DNA of 35,000 nucleotides, taken from Glandiceps talaboti. Taxonomy: Eukaryota; Hemichordata; Enteropneusta; Spengelidae. The stretch is taken from the NCBI RefSeq assembly GCF_964340395.1, contig NC_135556.1:8272501-8307500 (forward strand), written 5' to 3'. This document shows positions 11,131 to 25,400 of the stretch, one piece after another (positions within the stretch are counted from its first letter, which is position 1; every line of letters begins with the position of its first letter). Below the pieces are notes generated by a model that saw only the letters and a program-made list of their open reading frames with translations, was not told the origin of the DNA and searched no databases. A program made the position numbers and the translations under genes.

Positions 11131-12659
11131 AAGGGCATCGAAACCCGGCATTAAATGAAAAGCAAACACGGAATAGAGACTTCTATACAGGAGTTTATGA
11201 ATCAACGAATATGGACCAAATTAACCGTTGAAAGACTTCTAATAAATCGTGTGTTTATTTGCCCTTCATAGAACAACAGAACATATACGTACGTACTTCG
11301 ATATTACCGTTGTATTTCGTTGACTTCGATCGATCTTAAAGGGGACTCATACAATGGAATGAATAATGCATCTCCACTATGTTTGAAATTAAACAAGACT
11401 TATGGATAAATATCACCATAAATCCATGAATATCATATTTGATGAACAATGTCGCGTTGCCATGGAGGGGTACTCATTGTAATTCCGTTTGAGCTATTTT
11501 TAGTATTTTCATCTTTAAGTGTAAGTATTAATTTGCGCATGCCAACTGACATGATCGGTGGAATGTTTACAAACGTAGCTACGTCACAATGTGAGCGTCA
11601 GTACGGGAATTCGAACAAAGACACACGTGTGTATTTTTGTATGTGATATCATCCAATCGTATATGCGATACTTACACGTACCAGGATACTATTCGTCTGA
11701 TCACTATTCGTCTGATCTGATCACAACGAAATATACGTGTGTACCTACGTGTACACAGACAAACCGAAAGAGTAAAGTGCGTATGTACATTTACTACTAC
11801 TAGTATATCAACGACATTCACATGAACGGCTCCGTAAGCTCTACAGTGCGATAAATTAGAAGTGACGTTTTCATTAATTTTGCACGTAGCGTCAAGCGTT
11901 CAGAAGATGGGTTTGAGTGATCAGAAAAGTGCTTACCAAGAGAATTGATCACATCAGTTTTAACGGACCATAGCGGCTAAAGTGACCAGCCACGGATAAA
12001 AGACCCATAGCAGGTACAGTTTTTTTTTCAACTTACACGTCACTCCTACTTTTGAACTATTTCTGATCAGTTTATATGTTAACCCTCTCGTACATGTAAC
12101 TTACTCTTCGTTGCCACATTCCAACATGACGCACCTGTCCGACCAATTTCTAGCCTTTTCAAAGATGATTAATTTTTTATCTCTGTGTTCATCATTCATT
12201 AACTTTCGAAATTTTCACACGTCAGCTAATCATACTAGCGTTTACCCACATACCGTACGTACACCGGCAGTGTCGCGCTCAGACAAAAAAGGGGTTTTCA
12301 TTTTCCAAATCTTACATATTAAAGTAACCCCTTTGTAAGAATTTAGATTGAAAACGGTACTTTGTGGGCATTCACTAAGGCAATGAAAATACTTAAAAAT
12401 ATCTACATGTCGTTTTATTTTTAAAACATCGAATATGCATCGGATAATTGAATGAGGCGAAGGGAAAAATGTCACGCCACCATTTCAATTTCTTTTGGTC
12501 ATCATTTCGAGTTAGGTTTAATACTCAGAACCATCTGTATGAAATTCAGGCTTTTATCTGAATTACAAAAACAGGAAACTAGATTGGAGTATTAATTTAG
12601 CCGATGAAATGTTTCCTAGGCAATAATTCAGCTACATTAATTCATATGTGGTGAGTGCA
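11131..12659. other. stretch without a recognisable gene
   Basis: Short open frames (11449-11646, 12111-12338) have no recognisable family, no paired splice sites and no supporting composition. A small tandem duplication of CACTATTCGTCTGAT occurs near 11687-11715. Confidence 0.6.
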
Positions 12660-14070
<1,411 letters not shown>

Positions 14071-14072
14071 AA

Positions 14073-14200
14073 AAAATTGCTACACTGTATCGTATCTCTG
14101 GTTCAACAACAAAAGTCTTAACTAAAAATTGCTACATTTTATCGTCTGGCCCTGCAGAAATCTTATTTACATTCAAGTTGCTACATTTTATCGTCTGGCA
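14073..14200. repeat. three direct repeats of ~50 bp
   Basis: TTGCTACAyTkTATCGT starts at 14077, 14129 and 14178 (spacings 52 and 49 bp). The last two share TTGCTACATTTTATCGTCTGGC exactly. Confidence 0.85.
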
Positions 14201-15034
14201 CAAGAAAACAGGGTTTCAAATTGGATATGCTTGAAAAAGAAACCAAGTTTTTTTTATAAGCAATGTTTGTTGAGATTTTTGTCGTGCAAAAAAAGAAACC
14301 GTACAGTATTAGTACTAACAGGATAACATTGTGTTTCAAATCAATTTGCTTTCATTGTATATATGGTCAGTAAAAGTGGTCAAATTTCAAATGATGTCTC
14401 TTTATCGTGTTATCCACTCGTGCACTCCCTTGTCACAGTGCATTTTCCACTATTTGACATCATTTTGTTTTCCTTTAGAAGTAAAAGACAAACATGTATG
14501 TGCATGTAATGTTTATAAATATCGTGTTGGTCAAAATATTTTTGAAAGAAATGCAGTCATCAGGAAAGAGTGAAATTTAATTTCAGTTGAATTGAATTGA
14601 ATTGAATTCAATAAATTATTTATTGCAAATAGTCACTTCAGTTTTGCGCACAATAAATCTACAGAATACGAAAGAGACCATACCACAGAAACAATAGCGT
14701 GACTGATAATCAAAAGAAATGCCCTCTTACACACTACATTTTAATTAAAAAAAAAAAACAGTATTATAATGTTTGTGTATTTTAAAAGGGGTGTTGGTGC
14801 AGGACATGGAGGAAATAGAGATATTTTCGAAATAAATGCATCTAGTGATGCCATTGACTTTGTTTGTTTTGTCTATTATATACGCACAACTCTCTGTTTG
14901 TTTGTCTGCCTGTCTGTAATTGGTATTGGTAGAATCGTTGGCTATAGATCAGATAGCATTGCAAATATTGGAAACGGTTTACAATCATTACAGTCATTTC
15001 CGTATAATTATGCAAGCAAACAAACCCGGTGCCT
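14201..15034. other. stretch without a recognisable gene
   Basis: Only a short (TTGAA)4 array near 14587-14608 stands out. No supported coding sequence. Confidence 0.6.
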
Positions 15035-15176
<142 letters not shown>

Positions 15177-15400
15177 AATAAGGAGCAGACACTGTGTAAG
15201 TGATGCTTGTGTGTTATCTTTATTGTGTTTGTGTTTATCTCAACTTGTGACATAAAACCTTGTGATAAAGTCCACTGATCTTGATAGTTCGTAACGGTTT
15301 GTGCATGATATACACCAAAAATTACCCCCAAACACACAAACTGAGCTTGTGCCCCAGTACACACTTTTTATATGTATAGTTGCTACGTGAAGTCAAATGG

Positions 15401-16046
15401 GCTACACGTTCAACGTGTACGTGCACGTGCGACGTAGGAGATTTTGTGCTACTACGTTGCAATTTTGACCTACTTCTCTGCGTACTGACAATTTTCGCGG
15501 GCGTTTCGAACGTGGCGACGGCTGTTTACACGTACACGTAAGTAAACAATGTGAAATTTCTTTTAAAATGTTTTGTAAAATAATCACTAATATAATAAAA
15601 AATGTTGATGTTTTTAGCAAGGTTGACCCTTCACAACATAATACACCTCAGTAATTTTGTTTTCCTTGATAAAATATTTAAAATGCAGCCTTGAATCTGT
15701 GGCTGCCTTCACGTAACTGATTTTGCACAGAAATCACGATGTATGATGATGACTGTCACTGCAATCGTCAAGATAATACAGGGTGATTTCATTGTGAACA
15801 TACAAGATTATTCAAGTAAATATATCTGCTTAATTATTTGTCTTGTCATAATGTCGAGCCATACAGTTATTGTCATTGCGCTATTTATGTCATATAACCA
15901 AAACATTAATGTAATATTTAGGCTAACCATGTAATCTGTTATTGATATACGTAATCGGCTAGCCGAAGCAAAATTAGGTCACAGCTGATATGTGAACGTG
16001 AACGTAAGTGAGTTGCGCGTTCGCGTACACGTTGAACGTCTAGCCG
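15401..16046. repeat. inverted repeat pair enclosing ~570 bp, ACGTG-rich
   Basis: The left arm starts GCTACACGTTCAACGTGTACG (15401-15436), and the reverse complement of 16010-16045 reads GCTAGACGTTCAACGTGTACG and continues in parallel; about 28 of 35 positions agree by eye. Both arms, and a near-palindrome GTTTACACGTACACGTAAGTAAAC (near 15521-15544) between them, are full of ACGTG cores. It may be a decayed foldback or MITE-type insertion. No coding capacity was recognised in the enclosed sequence. Confidence 0.6.
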
Positions 16047-16448
16047 AAACTCTCTAATATTAATAAAACACGCTTGGGACGGCTGACGGTTCGAACCACC
16101 CTTCCGCAGTTGTGTATCGGTCTCTTTGAAGTTGTCTCACTGGTAATAAAAGGAAAAAAAACCACTTTCTTCGATAAGATGGTTTAGTGGATAAAAATCA
16201 TTATATTACTTTCAAAGAAGTATTCTTCCGCTTTGGTTATCTCCAGTAGATAGATACACGTTTATAATTAATCAGAGCTGCAAAACAAAAGGAAATTGGC
16301 TCACGAACATTAAATATAGTTTCTAGACGATAAATCATGATTATTCGATTCTCTAGAGTGGGAAATTAGATGCTAAAATGTGTATCCCATAATTTCATAA
16401 AAGGAAAATGTAAACATTTCCAGACAAAGTACATAGATGAGAACGGGG

Positions 16449-16486
16449 TTTTAGTTTTGGTTTTGGTTTTGGTTTTGGTTTTGGTG
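16449..16486. repeat. (TTTTGG)6 microsatellite
   Basis: Six hexamer units. The surrounding frame (16370-16660) runs through it as Leu-Val repeats and has no recognisable domain. Confidence 0.9.
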
Positions 16487-16602
16487 ACGTGCTTATCTGT
16501 TGGCGATATTGCACATTTACAACGTTTCTACTTCTCAATAAGATCCAAACTAAACTCAGGTCGTTCGAGTTCACCCAAACAAAAGCAACAGCACTGTTTG
16601 AC

Positions 16603-16906
16603 AACTACTGACATCGAAGCAGCATTGACGAACGGAACCTTTTACAAACAGGGAAAGTAAACGACTGAATTGGATTAATAACACTTAGCACAGTATGTTG
16701 GAACAGCAGAGACTTGTATTACATTCCATCATTTGATAAGAACAGTCGTTTGGCCTCTTTACATAATAGTTCATGTTCACAAACAAATTTAAAGTTCCCT
16801 TGGCATTTCCAGTACACATAAAGAAGCCATAAAACTGTCTTATGAAACCATGATATGTAATATAAGCCTCTGCTGTTCCATCCATTCTGCTTCGATGTCG
16901 GCAGTT
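16603..16906. repeat. outer inverted repeat around the 16.7 kb foldback
   Basis: CAACTACTGACATCGAAGCAG (from about 16600) is matched by the reverse complement of about 16882-16906 (CAACTGCCGACATCGAAGCAG). These outer arms flank the inner foldback, with an unmatched ~70 bp on the left side, so the structure may be a rearranged larger element. Confidence 0.55.
16699..16880. mobile_element. 182 bp foldback (MITE-like) element
   Basis: The two ends are inverted copies: TGGAACAGCAGAGACTTGTATTACAT at 16699 and, on the other strand from 16880, TGGAACAGCAGAGGCTTATATTACAT. Pairing continues inward for about 65 bp (to about 16764 and from about 16815), leaving a ~50 bp loop. It has terminal repeats but no coding capacity; I could not define a target-site duplication. 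A 121-codon minus-strand frame (16685-17050) is formed largely by this hairpin and is not supported as a gene. Confidence 0.75.
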
Positions 16907-17041
16907 GGCCTGACGCAGAACTAATTTTGATGCCGTTTTTGCAAAAGAAGTTTTTGAAAGACGCCACATTAAAAAGGATCCTGAAAAGCCGGGAAGCTCA
17001 TGTAAAGCTAGGACTCTTGAGCATCTTAAAGTTAGGGGTTG

Positions 17042-17049
17042 TGACGTCA
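17042..17049. promoter_or_regulatory. CRE palindrome TGACGTCA near a possible first exon
   Basis: A perfect CREB/ATF site 26 bp before the ATG at 17075. CREs this close to a start codon are typical of short-5'UTR housekeeping promoters. Support for an actual promoter is only this motif and the YY1-like AAAATGGCGG box just downstream. Confidence 0.35.
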
Positions 17050-17074
17050 TTTTCTCGAGCTCCTTTGCTGGAAA

Positions 17075-17093
17075 ATGGCGGATTTCAATTCAG
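17075..17093 (+). CDS. possible 19-nt first coding exon (partial, unknown gene)
   Basis: ATG GCG GAT TTC AAT TCA G is followed by a GTGAAT donor-like site, giving Met-Ala-Asp-Phe-Asn-Ser with the splice in phase 1. What supports it: A at -3 and G at +4 around the ATG, the AAAATGGCGG context that is a known YY1 motif found at many animal gene starts, and a perfect CRE 26 bp upstream. What is missing: no second exon was recognised downstream, the donor is weak (GTGAAT rather than GTAAGT), and 19 nt is too short to name a protein. It would be the start of a plus-strand gene with a long first intron. Confidence 0.25.
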
Positions 17094-17640
17094 GTGAATA
17101 TTTTAAGTTCGATTTTATTTGGAAAATTCATATTACATACATATTGATTAAACTCACCAAGTTAAGTGACTGAAAGTCATAAATATATTTGGAAATATAT
17201 TTGCCACCCGTGAGAGATGTGTTCCTATAAATATCATATGGTTTGGTGCCAATCTTTGCAAGTACCCAACTTGATTGATATCTTCCCAAAAAACTTAAAA
17301 TAAGATTTACAAAATAATTATAAGTCCTGAACTGTACTTACTTTGAGAATTTTAGTTGTAAACCAAACAAGATTGTAACAGAAATTCGTAAATGTTAAAA
17401 TGATTCCACTAATTTTCTGATACGTCATTGTAAGATATTTGCGTTTGTTCTAATCGAAGTTAAAACTATTAAGACTAGATCTTTATTATAAGTTCGTTAA
17501 TGATAAAAATACTTTCACTTAGGTTAGACAAAATGTAGAAATGACGTCAGAGAGTTGGGGATTGTTTGGGGGGGGGGGTGCTTGTTTCCGAAATTATGTC
17601 ACCGAATAGTCCAAAGCTGTAATTGGGAGCTGAATGACTG
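17094..17640. other. stretch without a recognisable gene
   Basis: AT-rich sequence with a second perfect TGACGTCA (17542-17549) and a G10 run near 17569. If the exon at 17075 is real this would be intron. Confidence 0.5.
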
Positions 17641-17795
17641 TTGCCTCATGGGACTTAGGAGACATACATATGTATTAGTCGAACAATGAATATTCATGAA
17701 TACTTATCTGAAGGTAAGAATGCACTTAGAAATCATGAATATTCATTTTTATTCAAATAATACATATGTATATATACTCACTCCCATGATGTAAC
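17641..17795. mobile_element. 155 bp foldback (MITE-like) element
   Basis: Three blocks are mirrored as inverted repeats: CTCATGGGA (~17645-17653) with TCCCATGAT (~17782-17790), CATACATATGTATTA (17663-17677) with TAATACATATGTATAT (17758-17773), and AATGAATATTCATGA (17685-17699) with its exact complement (17733-17747). The loop is about 33 bp. The innermost block is itself palindromic and recurs at 6249-6265. No coding capacity. Confidence 0.75.
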
Positions 17796-18010
17796 GGTGG
17801 ACCATTGTGAGAAAATGAGAGTGAAATAGAGTTTCAATTTGGTGTTTCTTGATAATCGCACGAAATTTGTGTGATGTGAAATCATGAAATGATTTTCCAG
17901 AACCCAATGATTCAGGAAATACCGTTATTTTCTGGAATGGCGTTCCCCTTTTGAGGACAATATAGTGGACATCAAGTTTGACTTGTGTTGAATTTCAATT
18001 TGCGTTCACG

Positions 18011-19890
<1,880 letters not shown>

Positions 19891-20300
19891 ATGGGTGAAT
19901 GGATGGATGGATGGATGGATGGATTGATGGACGGGTGGGTGGGTGGATGGATGGATGGATTGATGGATGGATGGACGGATGGATGGATGGATGGAAGGAT
20001 GGAGGATGGATGGATGAATAGCTGGATGGATGAATGAATGGCTGGATGGATGAATGAATGGCTGGCTGGATGAATGGATGGATGGATTGATGTTTGGATG
20101 GATGGATGAATAGCTGGATGGATGAATATATGTATAGATGGATAGACGGATGGATGGATGGATGAAAGAATGAATGGCTGGATGGATGGATGGATGGATG
20201 GATGAATGAATGAATGGCTGGATGGATTAATGAATGGCTGGCTGGATGGATGGATGAATGAATGGCTGGCTGGCTGGATGGATTGATGGATTGATGGATG
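19891..20300. repeat. degenerate (GGAT)n / GAATGGCTGGAT array
   Basis: About 400 bp of GGAT tetramers interspersed with TGAATGAATGGCTGGATGGA higher-order units and GATT variants. Strong strand asymmetry: the plus strand has almost no C except in GGCT. Confidence 0.95.
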
Positions 20301-21458
20301 AAAAAGAGGATGAATTTATGTCAAGATCATAAAAGGTTAAACCAAGAATTGAATGGGAAAGTCAGAGCTGTTAAAACCATTATGACTAGAGATCGATAGA
20401 TAGACATATCGAATGATTATTGACCGAAAGGATCGATCATCAATGGGTGCAAGGTGAGCAATCTGAAATCGAAAACTACGATTTTTTTTATTGCTTTTTA
20501 GGGAAGGTAAACGTTTCACTAAGCCAAATATTTCCTTTGAAACCCCACACCGCGTAACAACCATTAATGTGCACATTAGACTTCATAACGACTCTTCCTC
20601 TTAGCTTAGTGTATATATGCAGAGTGTGTGTTATAGATCTTATACTAGACCACAGCTTGGAATTAGTAAAGCAGTAAGCAAATAGTTTAGTCGACGAAGT
20701 CTGCAGTAAGTTGCTTTTAGGTTGTCTTTTTACGGTTCGTGGCTACTTCATCGACCCTAAACTGAAAAGGAGACATTGAGGAGAAATCGATGATTTCCCC
20801 AGGGTTTTTTTTCTCTCTAGAGATGATAATATCGTGACGTCACCGTGTGCAGTCGTCCGTGTCATACGATGCTATATTTCACTAAAAAATAATATAATAA
20901 TGTATTCAGCTGATGAACTACAAGCAATTTGCTAAATTTGCCATAATAATTGGGGCATGGTCACCTACGACCTTAGGTTTGTCGTCTACATTGAATTGTA
21001 ACATTATCTCATTATTTTCCTTCACTCGATAAAAACGATTGCGGTGAGTAATTATATATTCGTGGATCACAACTAGGGGGTCAGGTCAGAGGCTGATAAT
21101 ATGCAATATGTAATATGCAACTCAGTTGGTATCTTTACTTACGAACATGGAGAATGAGCAAGATAAAATTAAAACTTTATCAAAATTAAAAAGCTAAAAT
21201 ACTAGGATGAGATGTTAGTAAGGTTTACGAAACTGATTGATAAGACAAACGTCAGACAATTTACAGGCAAGAGAAATGGGAAGCACCAAACAGCAAATAT
21301 TGGGAGATCTTTAAGGACTTTTGACTGTGACATTGTGTATCTTCTTCTGTCTTTTTTTACCGGTGTGAGTGTTCTCTTTAACGACAAATGACAATTAAGT
21401 CTGTAAACTGTACTGCACAGGAACCCCATTGCCGTTATGACTGGACTTGCTGTAGTCG
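20301..21458. other. stretch without a recognisable gene
   Basis: No supported coding frame. A perfect TGACGTCA within GTGACGTCAC lies at 20835-20842. Confidence 0.6.
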
Positions 21459-21800
21459 ATGGAAGGTAGACTCTCTCACAGTCCTACGGAGCATCGCTAA
21501 AAGGCTGTTTGGTATGTACGATATCTACCGCTATAAGTATTACTGTGCTCGAATATCCTTGTATTGTGGACTACAAAAGGATAATCATTCGTTGGCGAGT
21601 TACTGCGATGCTCCGTGTTATTGCGATGCTCGGGGCATCGCAGTAACAAGTCAACAAATGATTAGGCCTTTGTAGTTGATGAGGGCCCACAGTACAAGGA
21701 TATTCGAGTACAAGTATGCAGTAGATATCGGTACATACAAAACAGCCCTTTTAGTTTAGCGATGCTCCCGATCGAGGACGACTGGGAGAGAGGCTAGATG
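21459..21800. mobile_element. ~340 bp long foldback inverted-repeat element
   Basis: Left arm 21488-21630 (GGAGCATCGCTAAAAGGCTG ... GTTACTGCGATGCTCCG) pairs with right arm 21632-21768, read on the other strand, over about 135 bp with a few small gaps. Outer blocks also pair (GTAGACTCTCTCACAGTC at 21466-21483 with GACTGGGAGAGAGGCTAGA at 21780-21798). The centre has a second GCGATGC palindrome, so there is almost no loop. The 95-codon frame at 21388-21675 is only the reading of one arm. It could be a foldback transposon or a source of a long hairpin RNA. Confidence 0.8.
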
Positions 21801-22390
21801 GAAGGATGCCTCTTATTGGTGTTTCCGATGAAGTAATAACTCAGTGTTGGGCATAGAAGCACCTTTGTCTTGGTGTGGCTTTCGTGAACAAATCCCCTCT
21901 ATACGTGTTCATGATCGGAGTATTTCATGTGACGATGTTGCAGTACCTTGTTCGAAAAAAGTTTGCAATACATGTTACTTGTCACCGTGCATATCAAGTT
22001 GTGCTACGAATTAACCGTTGAACTTTCTCATATGTTTGAAGTTGGAAATTAAAATTGCATAAACGTTATTTACAGAAAAAAACTAAGTTCAGGACATGTG
22101 TATATCGAAAGTTTGAGCATGGTGCAATGTTGCTATAGCAACACAATAATAATATGTAGATTGAGGTATCTACAGTATATTTCTAATTTCATGAAATTCA
22201 CTCTGTTCTCTTTCGGGTATTATTATGTTGCAATGTTATTCAAAGTACCCTTAGACAAATAGCAGTGAACGTGTTTCTCATACAAGTATATCTAGATATC
22301 CACACTTAACGAAATGGGTTACAAAAATAAAACACCATTAAGTGCTGGTTCGTCATAATACATGATGTTTATCAACTTCTGTGTGTGTGT
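21801..22390. other. stretch without a recognisable gene
   Basis: No coding, RNA or strong repeat signal found. Confidence 0.6.
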
Positions 22391-22413
22391 GGGGGGGGGT
22401 GGGGGTGGGGGGT
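22381..22413 (+). repeat. (GT)n followed by G-quadruplex-like tract
   Basis: A short GT array leads into a run of nine or so G, T, five G, T, six G (about 22391-22412). Runs of three or more G separated by single T bases fit the standard G-quadruplex pattern. Confidence 0.75.
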
Positions 22414-25400
22414 TGTAAGGCTCTAAAGTTTGTTTTCAAATGCATCTGTTCATAAGAATAATGTATCACCCTCGATGTCAAACCAGAACAGAAACTAACT
22501 CAAAAATGAAATATTACAGAATACGACAGTACTCTAGTTATTAACAACCGCCATTCATTGTTAGCAAGCTACATTGTGAGAGGAGAGAGCATGAATGCAT
22601 CGTGTGCGATATACAGACAATGTCAACATAGTTCACCATTGTAGCTGTAGGGATCCTTCACCGTTTGGAAAGTGATTGCTTCATGATTATTCAGAATAAG
22701 GTCAACTGTAGCCTATGCATAATAAAATAAAATCATGGCTATTCTGGAATTATGTGTGTTAGATTTGCAGGTAGGAAATTATTTATATATATTTAAATAT
22801 AAATAAGACGGGGTTTCATTTTTGTTTTGCATAATTGTCGTTGGATTGTAAAGTGTAGGAGTTAGTAAATTTAGTGTGCAAGCTTAGAATTCTAATGACT
22901 GGTAAGTAATGTTTTTTTTCTTCACTATATTACTGCGTAACTCAAAATTATATAGACATTCCATTCATGTGTATACCCTATGTATTATCACACGCAAGTT
23001 TTCTTGTATGACAGCGACCTTTGACCTTTACCTACAGATCAAACTAAGCTATTGCATATTGCAGACACTTTGTTGCAAGTATGTGTGGTTAATGTCGTTT
23101 AGACCTTGTGTATAGGCAATACATAACCAAATAAACAGTCATACACATATATTACTTTTGGTGCTCATATCACTGTTTACTCAATGGCAGCCACATTTGT
23201 CGTAAACAATTATGATTTACCCATAACTAAAAAAAACCCGTTAATACACAGAGAGTACATTCAAGTGTCTACCCCCATATCGCCAGATTTTGAGACATTG
23301 ACCTTTGACCTTGACCTGGATCTTCAGGTGCAAATACCGAAATTCGGCAATTTCCTGCATTATCACATATACTTTGTAGTATTTATTTGTTTGCCACCAA
23401 TTTCTTTTAAATCATGTCTCCATTCACTGAGTCACATAGAAGTAAAGTATTTGATACTGTGTCTTCTAGGAAGACTACAGGGACACGTACATACGTATGT
23501 GCACGACACGGGTCAAAATCTACTGTGGAACGGTATTATAGTTAGAGCAATTTCTCGATTCTTATATCACAGTCCAGCAGAGAACGATATGTTACGATTT
23601 AAGAAAGGTTTCCTACGGCTTGGAATCTCAGGCTGAAATTTTTACAAATAGTGGAAAGGTGAAAATTGAACTAAACTATTTGGGTTGTGGGTTGTTTAAG
23701 TTAGCATTGGGCAATTTTGCCGGATTCCGCACAAAACAACAACGACCGTGCTATGTACATGAGTGCAAAACTTTGCCCAAGTTCAATAATTTTTCAACTT
23801 AAAATAACCGAGACAGGAACTTATAGTAAAAGCTATCGGATTTTAGATTTGTTTATCTGTTGTAAAGACATAGATAGGAGAAAACACACTAATACAACAC
23901 TAGTTGGACAAATATTATTTTCGTCGCCCGATTCACTTCAGTTTGCAACAATGTAAAATCGCAGGGAGCAGCGAGAGTGTGATCTCTAAATTTAGTGAAT
24001 AAAATTGATTTCTCTGTTGTTTTATTTCTCTTTTTCTTGTTTATTGACTAAATGAAGAATGACTTAAAGTCTTCCATTTTTATAGCCGCCGGTCCGGAAC
24101 TTATGCGCACTATCTTTATTGACAGAAAAATGACGGTCTACATGTTTCTTCTATTATTGGTATTTTTCAGATCAAAGTTCGAAAGCATATTTAACTCTAA
24201 ACTAATTTATCTGTTTTCCGTTTGGGTAGTTGCGGGAAAAAAAGAAAGAAAACATGTGTTTTAGTAAAAAGAACGTAGATTTGACCAAGGCAAACTTGGA
24301 TTTGAACAACAAAAATGTACGTTTTACAGAAAGAAAATAGGTCTATGGAACACAAATGGATGTTATACAACAAGAAAATAGTTTTTTAAAAGAATATTGC
24401 AACGTTTGGCTTGCCATATTTTAGACTTAATGAAATGTATCATCAACCACACTCCCTACGCTATATTGCCGGTCTGGAAACGTGGCCCACACACCATTCA
24501 CACCTTTCATCTCTACAGAGTAAGTTATACTGTCATGAATATAATTTTAATACCGGTGACGGGTTTTGTCAGTGTTTGCTTTTTGACGTGAGAAGGTGAC
24601 ATATTGATCACTATAAAACTATCTTCGCATTTGATAATTTTCCGCACTACACGTACGTAGACACAACAATGGCGAAAAAATTGCAACAACAATATTATTC
24701 AAATATACGTAAACAATCAACTCTCAGGTACCATAGAAGCAAAACATAAAATCATCGGACTACGCAGTTTTTCAAAAACTTCCCTCGCACACTGAAGATG
24801 TTTTGCGAAGCAAATTTGCCATTTTATTAGTTGAAACATCATTTAGCATTTTATATGTTTTCCGTCGCTACTTTCTTAGTAATCAGTGGTCACGTCGCGT
24901 AGCGTCGGTGATCGAGAAACTTCAGTCCCTAAACGCCAGTAAAATTGATCATGCAACCACGATGACATCGTCATTTACCGGCCTTAAAAACACCATATAA
25001 CAAATTGATAACAGTACTCTTTTGTAAAAGGCTTCCAAAACTTATTCTGTTGTCGGTATTATGCTCTCCCACGATGGTGTGCACTTGTTTGGTTTCGCTA
25101 GGGGTCTTGCATACAGCAGAGGTCGTCCCTTCCAAGCGTGCACAGTCTGCAAGTAGGACTAAGAGTTTCCGACACATGTATTCATTCCCAATAGAACCCC
25201 CAGGCATTATACATCCCTGTATCAGTATAATAACGTCCTGCCAATGAATTTTAATGAATATAGTTTTTTTTTCAGATGTATTCAACCAAAAATAGATTTA
25301 TTTTTGTATGTCTCGCCAACTATACGGGTAGTCACACTGACTCGCGTGAGTCGAGTTTTTATAGTAGTAAAAGCATACAGTTCAAATTGCAACAAATTAT

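Noticed and set aside
16080-16110. GGTTCGAACCAC resembling a tRNA B box
   Set aside because: The flanks cannot form a T stem, and no A box or acceptor stem is found upstream.
16449-16486. (TTTTGG)6 as a telomere-like repeat
   Set aside because: It is short, internal and unlike the TTAGGG repeat expected in most animals; an ordinary microsatellite explains it.
16685-17050. 121-codon minus-strand frame with a mitochondrial-targeting-like start
   Set aside because: Most of it lies in a foldback element, its ATG overlaps a CRE palindrome, and no family is recognisable.
21388-21675. 95-codon Cys-rich frame
   Set aside because: It is the reading of one arm of a long inverted repeat.
23184-23636. 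150-codon frame starting MAATFVVNN
   Set aside because: The first part looks like an interspersed repeat with TGACCT half sites; no domain, no splice or promoter support.
24971-25285. 104-codon minus-strand frame, overlapped by an 80-codon plus-strand frame
   Set aside because: Both strands are open and neither shows a recognisable family; evidence is insufficient to choose either.
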